Part shown: positions 45,331-57,310 of the stretch, piece after piece
Numbering within the stretch: the stretch's first letter is position 1
Layout of the letters: each line of letters begins with the position of its first letter
Source of the DNA: Magnolia sinica
Lineage: Eukaryota; Streptophyta; Magnoliopsida; Magnoliales; Magnoliaceae
Assembly (NCBI RefSeq): GCF_029962835.1
Contig: NC_080577.1
Location: 23,976,501 to 24,040,500, forward strand
Reading direction: 5' to 3'
Length of the DNA: 64,000 nt
Program-made: the position numbers and the translations under genes
Notes under the pieces: model-generated
Told to the model about the DNA's origin: nothing
Database searches by the model: none
The model's input: only the letters and a program-made list of their open reading frames with translations

Positions 45331-46618
45331 GGGAAAGAAGAGAGCAGCCTCGGATGAGGCTGGGCCGAGCCGACCAAGCCCTGCTATGAGGAGGATGGAC
45401 GTCAGAGCCTCTACGAGTGCTGAACGTGAACAGAGGTCCAAACGGGACCTCGATCCTCAGATTCCATTGGAGAGATCGCTACTTCCAAACATCGACCTTG
45501 GTAAGTTCCGCAATCGCAAGGTCGTATTTGAGGCACATGTTGATGAGAAGATGTTTGGGATGTATCCAACCATCGACTTTCTTCTAAAAAATGCGTGGGG
45601 TCCCATATTTGAAGGAAACACTCATGCGAGTGAACACACCGTGCGCACCTTCTACGCCCTCATTTGGAATCCACTATTGAAGCCTCTCCAGTTTACTATC
45701 CCCCTGGGAAGATAGGAGGTCGTAGTTGGGGTGGACGAGATTGCCCGCATTATGGGAGTTGAAAGAGGTGTGGTACACGCAAGTGAGAAGAACCTCACTA
45801 GTGAGCGAGAGAAGAGACTCCGCACTCGTTTCCTATGTGGCCGACTTAAGAATTGGAGGCAGGGAAATAGTCTCGCTTCATCCAAGATGACGGCCAACTT
45901 CCGCCTGCTCCACCACATATGCACGTATAATGTGTATCATAGGTGGAGTAATCGCACCGAATGCACAAGATTCATGGTGGATTTCTTGTTCAGAGTCGGG
46001 CAAGGAGAAAAAGTATGCCTGCCCACTCTTGTCCTATCCCAGATCATTCGCACTTCGCGGTCTGAAAGGGAAAGCTCCTCGCTACCTTTTGGTCGACTTG
46101 TTTGTAAAATTGCCTGCCACTATTGTTTCTGACTCCATATGGAAGACGTCGCCCCAATCCACATTATTAGCGAAAGTACACTCGACAACATGGGCATTGG
46201 CCAGAGGCGATGCTGAGCCTGCCTTGAGGAGCAGAGCGATGATTCAGAAGAAGAAAGTGACGTTGTCGAAGAAAGCAATGGTGAGGAAGGAAGTGGTGAC
46301 GAAGAAGAAGGCAGTGGTGGGGTTGGCAGTGAAGAAGAGGACAGTGATGAGAATGGGGATCAGGAAGAAGAAGAGGAGGCCCAGGACTCTGATGGGGGCT
46401 CTCCTCCTGCTACCCAGGAGCGTGACAGTGGTCGGGCTACTATCGAAGCCCGCTTGGCGCAGCTCAAGGAGGGCCAAGTTACCCTGCGACAGGAGGTCAG
46501 TGAGACCCGGGCCTTCGTGAAATAAAAATTTAAAAATGTGTCTTGCACCTTGAAGGCTATCCTGTGCTATATGCAGGACAAGGGCGCTCCTCCACCATCG
46601 CCAGATTTAGACGACTAG
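45331..46618 (+). pseudogene. Extra ORF upstream of gag (plant transposon protein type)
   Basis: A broken ORF between the primer site and gag. It starts MGKKRAASDEAGPSRPSP and continues through FRNRKVVFEAHVDEKMFGMY and TVRTFYALIWNPL to a stop at 45713-45715. It then resumes (VDEIARIMGVERGVV, LLHHICTYNVYHRW) and shifts frame near 45990. The last third is Glu/Asp-rich when read in the continuing frame and ends near QDKGAPPPSPDLDD. The layout (nuclear-type basic start, ~FYA-L motif, LLHHI motif, acidic tail) resembles proteins annotated as putative plant transposon protein, carried by some gypsy elements as an additional ORF. Its function is unknown. Assignment is by motif memory only. Confidence 0.55.
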
Positions 46619-46907
46619 TCGCATGTGTGGTCGTCTTTTAGCTTACTTTGTTGTTAGTCTCCCTTTTGTACTAGCCTTAGTAGGTTTGTTTGATCGTTAG
46701 TATGTTTAGTGGTTAAAGCCTATTTAAAAATTAGCTCACTTGCATCTTCTGTCATGACTCATGTGAATCTGCATCTCACGTATTATGACAATTTTGGTAA
46801 ATGAAATGTATGAAGTTTCTTTTACTTGTAATGTGAATGATGTGTGAGTGACTGTATATCCTTATGTTGAATCTGACACGGGTTGCATCCTATGTTGTAT
46901 ATAGGGG
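46619..46907 (+). other. Spacer before gag
   Basis: Non-coding, T-rich; looks like a 3' UTR-like tail of the extra ORF followed by a short leader to gag. Confidence 0.45.
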
Positions 46908-48021
46908 ATGCCACCTAAGGCCACAAGGAGTACGACACGTCTTACACTTGGCGACTCGATTGACGGGGCACCTCCCCTAAGCGATAGCCATTCGGACCCT
47001 AGTGTGGGCCCGATTCACGAGACTATGTCGGATTCTCAGCCGGCCACTAGCCCCACTAATATGCCGACACTTGTTGCACCATCGGTTCCATAGTAGAACC
47101 CTGTGTCTACCTCGACGCCACACGAGCCTCGATCGACTCCTCCTCTTGATAGGTTGGAGCAAATGATGCTCTTGATGCAGGAGCAGCAACAACAGTTTTT
47201 TGCCACCATTGCGGGGGCTATTGCTCAGAATATACACACGGTCCCGCTTACGCTGCTAGTGAAGCCTGCTGAAAATATGAGTGTCAGCAGCTTATATGAG
47301 CGATTCCAGTGCTTCCGACCTCCTACTTTCGCGGGTACTCACAGACCTGAGGAGGCGGAGTATTGGCTCAACCACATCTCTAAGATACTAAAACCGCTGC
47401 ACTGTACTGAGGCAGAGTAGGTTGAGCTGGTCACGTACATGTTTGAAAAGGAGGTCAGTCTCTGGTGGGACGACGTCTTGCGGACCATAGCTGCTGATTA
47501 TGTATGGACGTGGGAGGCTTTTAAGACGCGCTTCCACGAGAAGTATTTTTCTCTCACCTACTGCAATGAGAAGGAGAGTGAATTTCTTTGCCTCCCTCAA
47601 GGGGATGACAGTGGCAAAGTATCAGAACATGTTTATGGAGCTGGCCAGATATGCTCCTCTGATATTAGCCGACCAGCCGATGCAAATGCGGCGGTTTTCT
47701 GAGGGTCTATGACCCGAGATACTCTCGAAAATGTGTTGCACTAGCATATCTAACTATGCTGAGCTAGTGGGCATGTCTTTGCGAGCTGAGCAGGATATGG
47801 ACAGGCTATCCCATACACGTGTGCCTATGGTTCTTAGGCTTCGACCAGACTTGCTGAACAGACCGTTCCTCGGCAAGAGACCCCGTGCAGACTCGCCTCC
47901 TAGGCTGAGGAGAGCAGACTTGTGGTGCACCTACTGTAAGAGGTCTGGCCACGTTGATACGTATTATTTCACTAAGATGAGGAACAATGGCTTCTCGCTG
48001 CCTCAGAGGATCAACCGCTAG
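46908..48021 (+). pseudogene. Gypsy gag
   Basis: Starts MPPKATRSTTRLTLG. After stops at 47091-47096 it continues with a glutamine-rich segment (MLLMQEQQQQFFATIAGAIA), the capsid core (FRPPTFAGTHRPEEAEYWL; LWWDDVLRT; WEAFKTRFHEKYFS) and, after a frameshift near 47600, FMELARYAPLILADQPM. The zinc knuckle reads CTYCKRSGHVDTYYF: the fourth ligand Cys is Tyr, so it is probably dead. Multiple stops and shifts make this a fossil. Confidence 0.88.
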
Positions 48022-48117
48022 CTTCCTCAAGCTATTGCAGCTCCACCTCTACGGTCAACACTAGCACATCCATCTTTTCGGCCGCCTGCACCTTAATTTA
48101 GGCTACCTCAGCAACCT

Positions 48118-48792
48118 ATGGTACCTCAGCCCAACCGTTCTCAGCAGTCGCGAGTACGTGCTCTTGCAGCTGAAGCGTCTGATTCAACAGCTACAGTGCC
48201 TTTAGCTTTCGAGGTGACTGCCCACATCCAAGATACCCTCGTATTTTTGTTAGTGGACACCGGGTCCACTATTTTGGTGATTTCATATTTTGCAGTCAAG
48301 CGCTTAGGGCTGAATACGACCATGGTTGGGGTGAGAGTTATCGCAGCACCAGGAACCTTCTCAGATACTACCAAGATGTGTAAGGGTTGTTCGATATACT
48401 TAGGGGGAAGAACAGTACTCTTTGACCTAATTATTGCTCCGCTATGTCATTACGATGTGATCCTCGGTATGGATTATCTCACCAAGATGAGGGCAGAAAT
48501 CAATTGTGATGCTAGGGTGGTGACAGCCCATGGACCTGAGGGCACGACCTTTACTTTCCCAGTGCAGGTCAATTGGTACTACCGCATCAGTTACTACGCT
48601 ACATTATTAGAGCATGTTAATGGTCCGATGTTGGGGAACACGTCAGTCGTTCGAGATTTTGAGGATGTGTTCAGAAAGATACTTGAATTGCCTCCTCAGC
48701 ACGAGATCGATTTTACCATTGATCTAGTGCCTGGTGCGACACCCATTTCATTACCGACGTATCACATGCCTCCATGTGAGATGGAGGATTGA
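48118..48792 (+). pseudogene. Gypsy aspartic protease and start of reverse transcriptase
   Basis: Retropepsin-like segment: LLVDTGSTILVISYFAVKRL with the catalytic DTGS, then DVILGMDYLTKM. It continues into the linker with FEDVFRKILELPPQHEIDF and the first reverse transcriptase motif region ([19 protein letters not shown]), where the frame breaks at 48790. Confidence 0.88.
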
Positions 48793-50169
48793 GGAAACAG
48801 ATTGATGATATGTTGGATGCAGGCTTTATACGGCCTAACGTGTCTCCATGGGGAGCACCTGTGCTGTTTGTGAAGAAGAAGGATTGATCTCTGCGATTGT
48901 GTATTAATTATCGCAGGTTGAACCAAGTGATAGTGAAGAACAAGTACCCTTTGCCCAGGATAGATGATCTATTTGATCAGTTGAAGGGGGCGCAGTATTT
49001 CACTAAGATTGACTTATAGTCAGGGTATCACCAGTTGCGTGTTAGGGATGAGGACATACAGAAGACAGCTTTCAGGACCAGTTTTGGGCACTACGAGTTC
49101 CTTGTGATGTTGTTTAGACTCACAAACGCACCAGCCATGTTCATGGACCTGATGAACTGGGTGTTTCGGCCGTATCTGTTCCGATTCGTCATTGTGTTTA
49201 TAGATGACATCCTGATATACTTCAAGAGTCGGGAAGATCATGAGGAACACCTGGGAGCGATTTTTGATACTCTTAGGAAAAACCAGTTGTTCGCTCAATA
49301 CAAGAAGTGCGACTTTTAGAAGGAAGAAGTGAAGTTCCTGGGACATGTGGTGTCCAAGGAAGGTATAGCAATGGACCTTACTAAGGTAGCTGCAGTTCAG
49401 GACTGGGAGCATCCTGGTTCGGTTATTGAAGTGAGGAGTTTTCTTAGCCTAGCAAGTTACTATCGGCGTTTCATTAGGGACTTTTCCAAGATAGCCAGAC
49501 CATTGTCTCAGCTAACTCAGAAAGACCTTAAGTTTGCCTGGAATGAGAAGGCAAAAGCAGCTTTTTAGGAACTGAAGGACAAGTGACGTCCGCCCCTGTG
49601 CTAGTATTGCCAAAGCAAGGGGTCAAATATACGATATATACCGACGCCTCTCGTGTGTGTTTGGGTTGTGTTCTAATGCAGAAGGACATGATTATTGCTT
49701 ATGCATCGCGACAGTTGAGGAAACACGAGGAGAACTACCCTACGCACGACTTGGAGTTGGCAGCTGTCATCTTTGCATTAAAGCTCTGAACACATTACAT
49801 CTATGGAGAGGAGTTCGAGCTCTTTTGCGACTATAAGAGCCTTATATACATATTCACATAGAGAGACTTGAATATGAGGCAGTGGCGATGGATGGAAATC
49901 TTGAAGGACTTTAAGTTCGAAGTCTCCTACCATCCCGGTAAGGCCAACCTTTTGGTAGACGTGTCGAGCAGCAAGAAGACTATAGCATTTGCGGCTCTAC
50001 TAATGATCGATGAATGGAATATGGTCGAGTTTTTGCGAGACTTTGAGCAATATCTTACGATAGAGGAGCCGTTCGAGAGCATCGCCCATATGCGTGTGCA
50101 GCCACTCATCGATGACCGATTCATAGTGGCTCAGGGCGAGGATGAATGGTTAGTGGAGTTGAGGAAGTA
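48793..50169 (+). pseudogene. Gypsy reverse transcriptase and RNase H
   Basis: Reverse transcriptase pieces in order: [20 protein letters not shown] (frame with a TGA at 48885), [40 protein letters not shown], and the catalytic [20 protein letters not shown]. Then VKFLGHVVSKEG and the RNase H domain with [18 protein letters not shown] and [18 protein letters not shown]. Stops interrupt it at 49017, 49317, 49566, 49787 and 49859, most of them at positions where the family has Gln (CAG) or Trp (TGG). Inactive. Confidence 0.9.
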
Positions 50170-51573
50170 AGCCAATGACCATGCAGACTCTGAATGGAGA
50201 CTTGGTACGGATGGGGGTTTACGTTATCGTGGCCGCTTATGCATCCCGAATCTTCATGACTTAAGAAAGGGAGTTCTCAAAGCAGCTCACAGTTTGAAGA
50301 TGGCGATGCATCCTGGTAGTACAAAGATGTATCAGGATATGAAGCGCTCGTACTGGTGGGACAATATAAAGGCCCACATAGCAGATTATGTATTCCGTTG
50401 TCTCATGTGCCAACAGGTTAAGGTAGAGCATCGCTGACCTCCTGGACTGCTTCAGCCCATGCCCATAGCTGAATGGAAATGAGATTTCATCTCTATGGAC
50501 TTCGTTTCAGGGTTACCGAAGACGAGGAAAGGACATGACTCCATTTGGGTGATCGTAGACCGGTTGACAAAATTGGCTCATTTTCTCCCTATTAGAGTTT
50601 CGAACACTGTAGATGATTTGGCTAGGCTATACATCAAGGAGATAGTACGTCTGCATGGAGTTCCTATGGAGATCATGTCAGACAGAGACACGCGATTCAC
50701 AGCTATCTTCTGGACTCGTATCTAGGAAGCAATGGGCGTGAAACTGAAATTCAACACCGCATTCCATCCGCAGATTGACGGGCAGACGGAACGGGTGAAT
50801 CAAGTGTTGGAAGACATGTTACAAGCTTGCGTGCTTGATTTCAAGGACAGTTGGGATGACTGTCTTCCCTACATTGAGTTTGCTTATAACAACAGCTTTC
50901 AGGCAAGTATTGCCTGGCCCCCTATGAGGCACTGTATGGGCGTCCCTGTCGAGCACCGCATTGCTGGGCAGAGGTTGGCGAGAAGAGTTTGATTGGCCCA
51001 GAGTTAGTGCAGGCGACTTCTGAAAAGATCGACATTATCAGGCGTCGACTTCTGGCAGCACAGAGTAGACAGAAGAGTTACGCCGATATGAGGCGGCGAC
51101 CGCTAGAGTTCGAGGTTGGGGATCATGTGTTCCTGAAAGTTTTCCCCATGGAGGGAGTTCTTTGGTTTGGAAAGAAGGGGAAGCTCACACCGAGATTCAT
51201 TGGCCCATTCCAGATATTGGATCGAATGGGTGTGGTAGCGTACTACCTTGCTTTGCCTACACCACTTGTAGGTGTGCACAACATATTTCATGTGTCGATG
51301 TTGAAGAAATACGTTTTTGATCCTTCCCACATTATCAAATGGGAGCAGGTACAGTTGAGTGAGGATGCTACTTATGTCCTGCGACTGACACGTATTCTAG
51401 ACCGGAAGGAGCAGGTGCTGTGCAGTAAGGTTATCCCGCTTGTGAAGGTATTATGGACACATCATACTGAGGAAGAGGCTTCTTGGGAAACAGAAGCCGA
51501 GGTTCGCAAGAACTACCCTCAGATTCTCGAGGAGTACGAAAAGGTATTAATTTCGAGGATAAAATTTTTCTTT
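50170..51573 (+). pseudogene. Gypsy integrase with C-terminal chromodomain-like tail
   Basis: Integrase: the HHCC zinc region (AAHSLKMAMHPGSTKMY...CLMCQQVK), then the catalytic core with [31 protein letters not shown] and FHPQIDGQTERVNQVLEDML. Stops lie at 50435, 50480 and 50723 and a frameshift near 50915. The last frame (50989 on) carries the GPY/F-like LTPRFIGPFQILDRMGVVAY and a tail (RILDRKEQVLCSKVIPLVKV, EEASWETEAEVRKNYPQIL) like the degenerate chromodomain of Tekay/Del-type chromoviruses. Chromovirus class is a good inference; the lineage name is less sure. Confidence 0.88.
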
Positions 51574-51580
51574 AAGGGGG
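51574..51580 (+). promoter_or_regulatory. Gypsy polypurine tract
   Basis: AAGGGGG five bases before the 3' LTR start (TGTAACG at 51586); primes plus-strand DNA synthesis. Confidence 0.8.
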
Positions 51581-51585
51581 TAGAT

Positions 51586-52965
51586 TGTAACGTCTTGAAA
51601 AAATTCGTTCAAAGGCCTGAGTACCACCTCAGGCAGAAATCACTAAGGACCAAATTCTTTAGAAATTAGACGAGAATTAAGTAAGTGCTAAACTAGATTA
51701 TCTATGAAATTAGCTCTAACCACTTTAAATACAAACTGCAAGATCCAAAACTAGAAGAATCGATAACGCTACATTACCTAAAAACGTAGGATCAATCTTA
51801 AAACTCAGTTGCTCTCGAGAGCGCACTAAAACTTCGTATCGGACCTGGACCGCACGTCAATAGTCCGATTAATGTAAAACTATACGCTTATGACCGCCTT
51901 ACTGGGCTTGACAACCATTTCGGAAATCAAGTCCTAATAGATCCAGAAACGCATAACTTGAGCTTGGAACGAAGTGTGTGAGAAACGGGAATATCTTTAG
52001 AAAATGAACTCAAACTTAAGTAAATTGGGCCGTTTTGCTTGCAGGCTAAATTTAAGGTTTCAGATCGTCAGATTCTGACCCAATTGTACCCTTTGATCAG
52101 GGAAATTTCCCTACACATAACAGTATACTTGTGGCCCTTATCGAGTGACAATAGCCGTTGAACTGAAGTTGGTCCTCCATAGTCGATTACAAACCCGATC
52201 AAACCGAAAACTTAACCTGATATAGATCAATTGTCAGGGAACTTTCTCTGGATTGTATGTAGAAAACGGGCCTCCAGATGAGCTCCGTTGGCCCGGAACA
52301 GCCACCCTTTGGCTATATCCTAAGTATACTATGACCCTGGGGCCATTTTCATCAGTTTTAGGCCTATATAAGGACCTTTACCCATCTCTCTCTCATTCCA
52401 TACGAATTCTAAACCCTAGGAGAGAGAAGAGAGAAAAGAAAAGGAGAGAGCGAGGAGAAGTGAGAGAGAGTGTGAGTTAGTTGTTGGGATTCTTCCCTGC
52501 CGCTCCACTTGCTGAAGCGCCGCTTCCGTGTCGCTATACCGGTTATTCTGAATCCATTTTTGGGTAAGAAGTCCTAACCCTAATCTGATTTAGGAATCCA
52601 AATAGTAAAATCGGTGACATAGCTAACCTATTTTGTGATTCAGGTAACCATTGTATCATAGACAAAGACGTGGTATTCAAACTGAGTCCGATACGATTAT
52701 ATCGGCGAAAGGTGCGGACTATAAACGTTTAAGTTATGGTTTTCAAGGCTTTCAATTTCAGTTAATGATTTATGATTGACTTGATTGCTATCACATGTGC
52801 TTAGTTATGGTGTTTCTGTATATTACACATATATATATAACCTATGTTGAATATAATATATTCTATGTGTTTGTAGAAATGTCTGAATGAATATGGAATT
52901 ATGATTTGTGCTTGCCATGTTTATTATTTGAGAATATATGATCGTTGTATGCGTGGCAACTCCTT
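51586..52965 (+). mobile_element. Gypsy 3' LTR, first part
   Basis: Intact LTR start TGTAACGTCTTG, matching the 5' LTR from 41295. A TATA box is at 52365-52372. It ends abruptly at GGCAACTCCTT where the 5' LTR continues TGTAAAAGG (42626). Confidence 0.92.
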
Positions 52966-54461
52966 AATAAACAATAAACAATGGCTTAAATATAATGTTT
53001 ATATTCAAAAATTGAAGAATTTTTTCTCAGAATTATTTGGTAAGAAATGAAAAGATTCTTATCTCACCACTAACCAATAAGCAATTCCTCGGTTAGATAA
53101 ATAGAATGGTTAGTCAGTTCATGCATGCTCCTCAAATTACAATCAGATATTCAAGATATCACAACGACTTTAAAACATACAGTTAAACTGAGTTTCTTGA
53201 GCAAATTAATCTTTATCGTTAAGGTTACAGGACAGGTCGTTAACCAATCTGACATGTTCGATAAAGATATGACCATTTGCATCAATATCTCATGTATAGA
53301 TAAAGGACAAAATACATTGAGATGGATCATCAACTTGCATCCATATCTTAGCCGTTAAACAAGGACAAAACACATCGAGACGGACCATCATTTTATCCGG
53401 GTAAAAAGTGCTAGTACAAATGCATTCAATACAAAATGTTGCAATCATACACCTTAAACACCAACTACATGTCAACATTGCTTATGTACTCATGGGTTAT
53501 CAAGGATGTAGATTTTTCAATATAACCACTCTAAAATGAGACAACCAGCATAAGAATTTGATAGCTACATAATGCATGCACAATTTCTAATGAAGCATAA
53601 CTCGAATATTGCATTGAGATGGTGATATTAATAATCGAATTTTGGACCACTGGTTATTTTACTATAACCTTCCATTTGATGTCCATTAATTGGATGGTTA
53701 GGATTATATGATCAATCCGAATTTAGAGATATGGAACCAAACTAGTTTTCTCATTCCAAAATCGAAGAAAATGGCTAATAATAATTAAAAAAAACATAAG
53801 TAGTGCATGGATAATTGATTATGGAGCATGGATAATTGATTACGGAGAATAACTCAAAAATTACATTGAGAAGATGATGCTAACCATCTGATTTTGCCTT
53901 AAAAAGCCACATCCCACTGACCCAGTCAACCCCTAGTCATTGTCCCACTGACCTGGTCAACCCTGATTCAATGTCTTGTCCCACTGTTGGGGTCGGCTGC
54001 GAACTCAGCTACGGTACCTATGGCTACGGTTATAATTCGTAGCTACAGAGGTCACTAAATCCGTAGCTATAGTCCGGCTTACTTAAAAAGCAGGGGTATT
54101 TTCATCCTCAAATTTGCTATCTGCACGTGTTAGTCTAAGTTGGTAACTTAAGTTTGTATTCCTTCATAAAAACGGCTGAATAAAAGGTATTGTCTAGTGT
54201 GGTAAATTTCTCCAGTTTAATTCTCACTCTTTAATGTGGTGCAGTTGACTTGAGCTTTGGATCTCTTTAAATTTATGTTCATGTCTTAAAATCAGCCTGC
54301 AAAATAGATGGATGGTGCCAATAAGCCACATATATTACAGTTGGCCCCATAAAAAAATTGAATTTTTCCTCTATTTTCGTGTAAAAAATACAGGCTGTTA
54401 CAATTGGCATTCAAAAAGGTGTAAAAATTACATTTTGGTTAATTAACCGTTGCCTCATGCT

Positions 54462-54794
54462 GTGAGCCCACCATATGTTTTATATACATGGTCCATGCAT
54501 TTTTCCAACTCATTTTTGCTTATTAACCAAAAAATGACGAGATCTAAATCTTAATTGCACCACACCATAGGGAACAATGGTTGTTTAATGCCCACCGTTG
54601 AAAACTTACAAAGGCTAGTTATGATGTTTATGTACCATCCTAACTATTGATTAATGGCGAGCATTAAATCTTTTTCCTGTGGTGTGGTCTATTTAAGATT
54701 CTGATCTAACTTATTTTTGGAATAATTCCATAAAATTATCTGAAAAAATGGATGGACGGCATGGATAAAACACATACATCATGGTGTAGCCCAC
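54462..54794. mobile_element. Palindromic DNA element (duplicate copy)
   Basis: GTGAGCCCACCATATGTTTT at the left and ACACATACATCATGGTGTAG at the right are inverted arms; the interior has CCACACCATAGGGAACAATG and GTGGTGTGGTCTATTTAAGA. Duplicate of 57311-57643. Confidence 0.72.
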
Positions 54795-55133
54795 AGAACC
54801 AACCAGAACCGACCTCGGTACCAGAGGGATCACTACCGAATCCGAGTCCGGACCATGAAGGAATATCCAGGATGTCCGAACACGTGCGACGAAAGGATTC
54901 CAATCTATTCGCGCGAGTAGCATTCGCATTTCCCCGCCACCCTTTCCAAGCGTACAGAGCCGTAATTGAGAGAAAGGAGAGGAAATGGAAAAGCAAAAGG
55001 TCGTTCCCCTTTCCACCGTCTTCCCTGTCGTGTCTGTCATTTCCCTTCCCTTGAATTAGGGCTTGCTTTTCCTTTCATATGGAAATTAGGGTTAGCGTTT
55101 CGGCCTCGTTCCGCCATTGTTGAAGAAGACAAG

Positions 55134-55259
55134 ATGCTCCATTGGAAAGAAAAGGTTGCAGACAAACTTTCCCGCTTCCTTGCAGATTCGCCCTCCTCTT
55201 CCTCCCACGCCACTCCTAAGGACTCGCCATCGTCTCCTGTCGTTCGACCCGAACCTAAG
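55134..55259 (+). pseudogene. Duplicated exon 1 of the TLDc gene
   Basis: 42 codons identical to exon 1 at 57983-58108, with the same GT donor after AAG, but no exon 2 follows: the copy returns to LTR sequence at 55385. If transcribed it could only give a truncated or chimeric product. The promoter region is copied with it. Confidence 0.9.
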
Positions 55260-55384
55260 GTCCTTTTCTTCGATCTCAGATCTTTGATCTTTCATCTTAT
55301 ATTCGAAATGTACCTTTCTACGATTATTTTTTTTAAAATTAATTCAAAGAATTGAGCTGTTCTGTCTCGATCTCCGTGGTTTTA

Positions 55385-55787
55385 CTTTATGCAGTTATTA
55401 GGCGGGTCTATGTAGGTCATGTTCTAATCGACGGGGTTCCAGGGATGATGACTAGATGCCATTACACTTTACCATTTTGTAATTTGGGGACACACATGTA
55501 TATTCACTTTAGATATTTTAGAAATTGTACATGTATATATTTGACCTGGTGACGTTCATACTCTGGGGACTTACAATCACTTATATACTTATACGTACTT
55601 ATCACAGTTTTCCGCTTGCGTAATTTAACTGTCTTTGGAGTATGATATGTTGTTTTAGGATAATCTCACTCATGTTTAGTGCACTAATACGGATAACATT
55701 AAATCATCATTATCTATGTTGCCTAAGTGATGTGTTGGAACTCGGGAGTTGGGCTCCTACTCGACCCCCGATTTTCAGGGCGTTACA
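55385..55787 (+). mobile_element. Gypsy 3' LTR, last part
   Basis: Resumes CTTTATGCAGTTATTAGGCG (5' LTR equivalent from 44048) and ends GGGCGTTACA at 55787, the LTR terminus. CCAAT follows, matching CCAAT at 41266-41270. Confidence 0.92.
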
Positions 55788-55817
55788 CCAATAGGAATGA
55801 TGACTCGAGAACGTACC

Positions 55818-57062
55818 AATAAACAATAAACAATAGCCTAAATATAATGTTTATATTCGAAAATTGAAGAATTTTTGCTCGGAATTGGTAAAAAATGAAA
55901 AGATTCTTATCTCACCACCAACCAATAAGTAATGCCTCGGTTAGATAAATAAAGTGGTTAGTCAGCTCATGCATGCTCCTCAAATTACAATCAGATATTC
56001 AAGATATCATAACGAATTTAAAACATACAGTTAAACTGAGTTTTCTTGAGCAAATTAGTCTTGATCGTTAAGGTTGTAGGAAGGGCTGTTAACCAATCTG
56101 ACATGTTTGATAAAGATGTGACTGTTTGCATCAATATCTCATGTATAGAGAAAGGACAAAACACATTGAAATGGATCATCAACTTGCATCCATATCTTAG
56201 CCGTAGAACAAGGACAAAACACATCGAGACGGACCATCATTTTATCCGGGTAAAAGGTGCTAGTACAAATGCATTCAATACAAAATGTTGCAATCATTCA
56301 CCTTAATCACCAACTACATGTCAATATTGCTTATGTACTCATGGGTTATCAGGGATGTAGATTTTTCAGTATAACCGCTCCAAAATGAGACAACTAACAT
56401 AGGAGTTTGATAGCTACATAATGCAGGCACAATTGCTGATGAAGCATAACCCAAATATCGCATTGAGATGGTGATATTAATCGTTGGATTTTGAACCACT
56501 GGCTATTTTACTATAACCCTCCATTTGATGTCCATCAATTGGATGGTTAGAATTATATGATCAATCCGAATTTAGAGATATGGAACCAAACTAGTTTTCT
56601 CATTCCAAAATCGAAGAAAATGGCTAATAATAATTAAAAAAAACATAAGTAGTGCATGGATAATTGATTATGGAGCATGGATAATTGATTACGGAGAATA
56701 ACTCAAAAATTACATTGAGAAGATGATGCTAACCATCTGATTTTGCCTTAAAAAGCCACATCCCACTGACCCAGTCAACCCCTAGTCATTGTCCCACTGA
56801 CCTGGTCAACCCTGATTCAATGTCTTGTCCCACTGTTGGGGTCGGCTGCGAACTCAGCTACGGTACCTATGGCTACGGTTATAATTCGTAGCTACAGAGG
56901 TCACTAAATTCGTAGCTATAGTCCGGCTTACTTAAAAAGCAGGGGTATTTTCATCCTCAAATTTGCTATCTGCACGTGTTAGTCTAAGTTGGTAACTTAA
57001 GTTTGTATTCCTTCATAAAAACGGCTGAATAAAAGGTATTGTCTAGTGTGGTAAATTTCTCC
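55818..57062 (+). repeat. Repeat R, resident copy upstream of the TLDc gene
   Basis: Starts AATAAACAATAAACAATAGC and ends near GTGGTAAATTTCTC. Same family as 52966-54212 and, inverted, 29226-30418. No transposase; termini have no obvious inverted repeats. Confidence 0.82.
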
Positions 57063-57310
57063 AGTTTAATTCTCACTCTTTAATGTGGTGCAGTTGACTT
57101 GAGCTTTGGATCTCTTTAAATTTATGTTCATGTCTTAAAATCAGCCTGCAAAATAGATGGATGGTGCCGATAAGCCACATATATTACAGTTGGCCCCATA
57201 AAAAAATTGAATTTTTCCTCTATTTTCGTGTAAAAAACACAGGCTGTTACAATTGGCATTCAAAAAGGTGTAAAAATTACATTTTGGTTAATTAACCGTT
57301 GCCTCATGCT

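Larger units (their letters stand above)
52966..55384 (+). repeat. Copy of repeat R plus TLDc gene 5' end, inside the 3' LTR
   Basis: 2,419 bp that replace about 1.4 kb of LTR (the equivalent of 42627-44047). It corresponds to 55818-58234: repeat R, a palindromic-family element, the gene promoter, exon 1 and the first ~125 bp of intron 1. Identity to the right copy is roughly 92% up to about 53705 and near-perfect afterwards (three differences noticed in ~1.67 kb). Confidence 0.92.

Noticed and set aside
54711..55040. Minus-strand 109-residue protein (also at 57560-57889)
   Set aside because: It lies opposite the promoter and 5' leader of the TLDc gene, has no recognisable domain, and is present twice only because the segment was copied.
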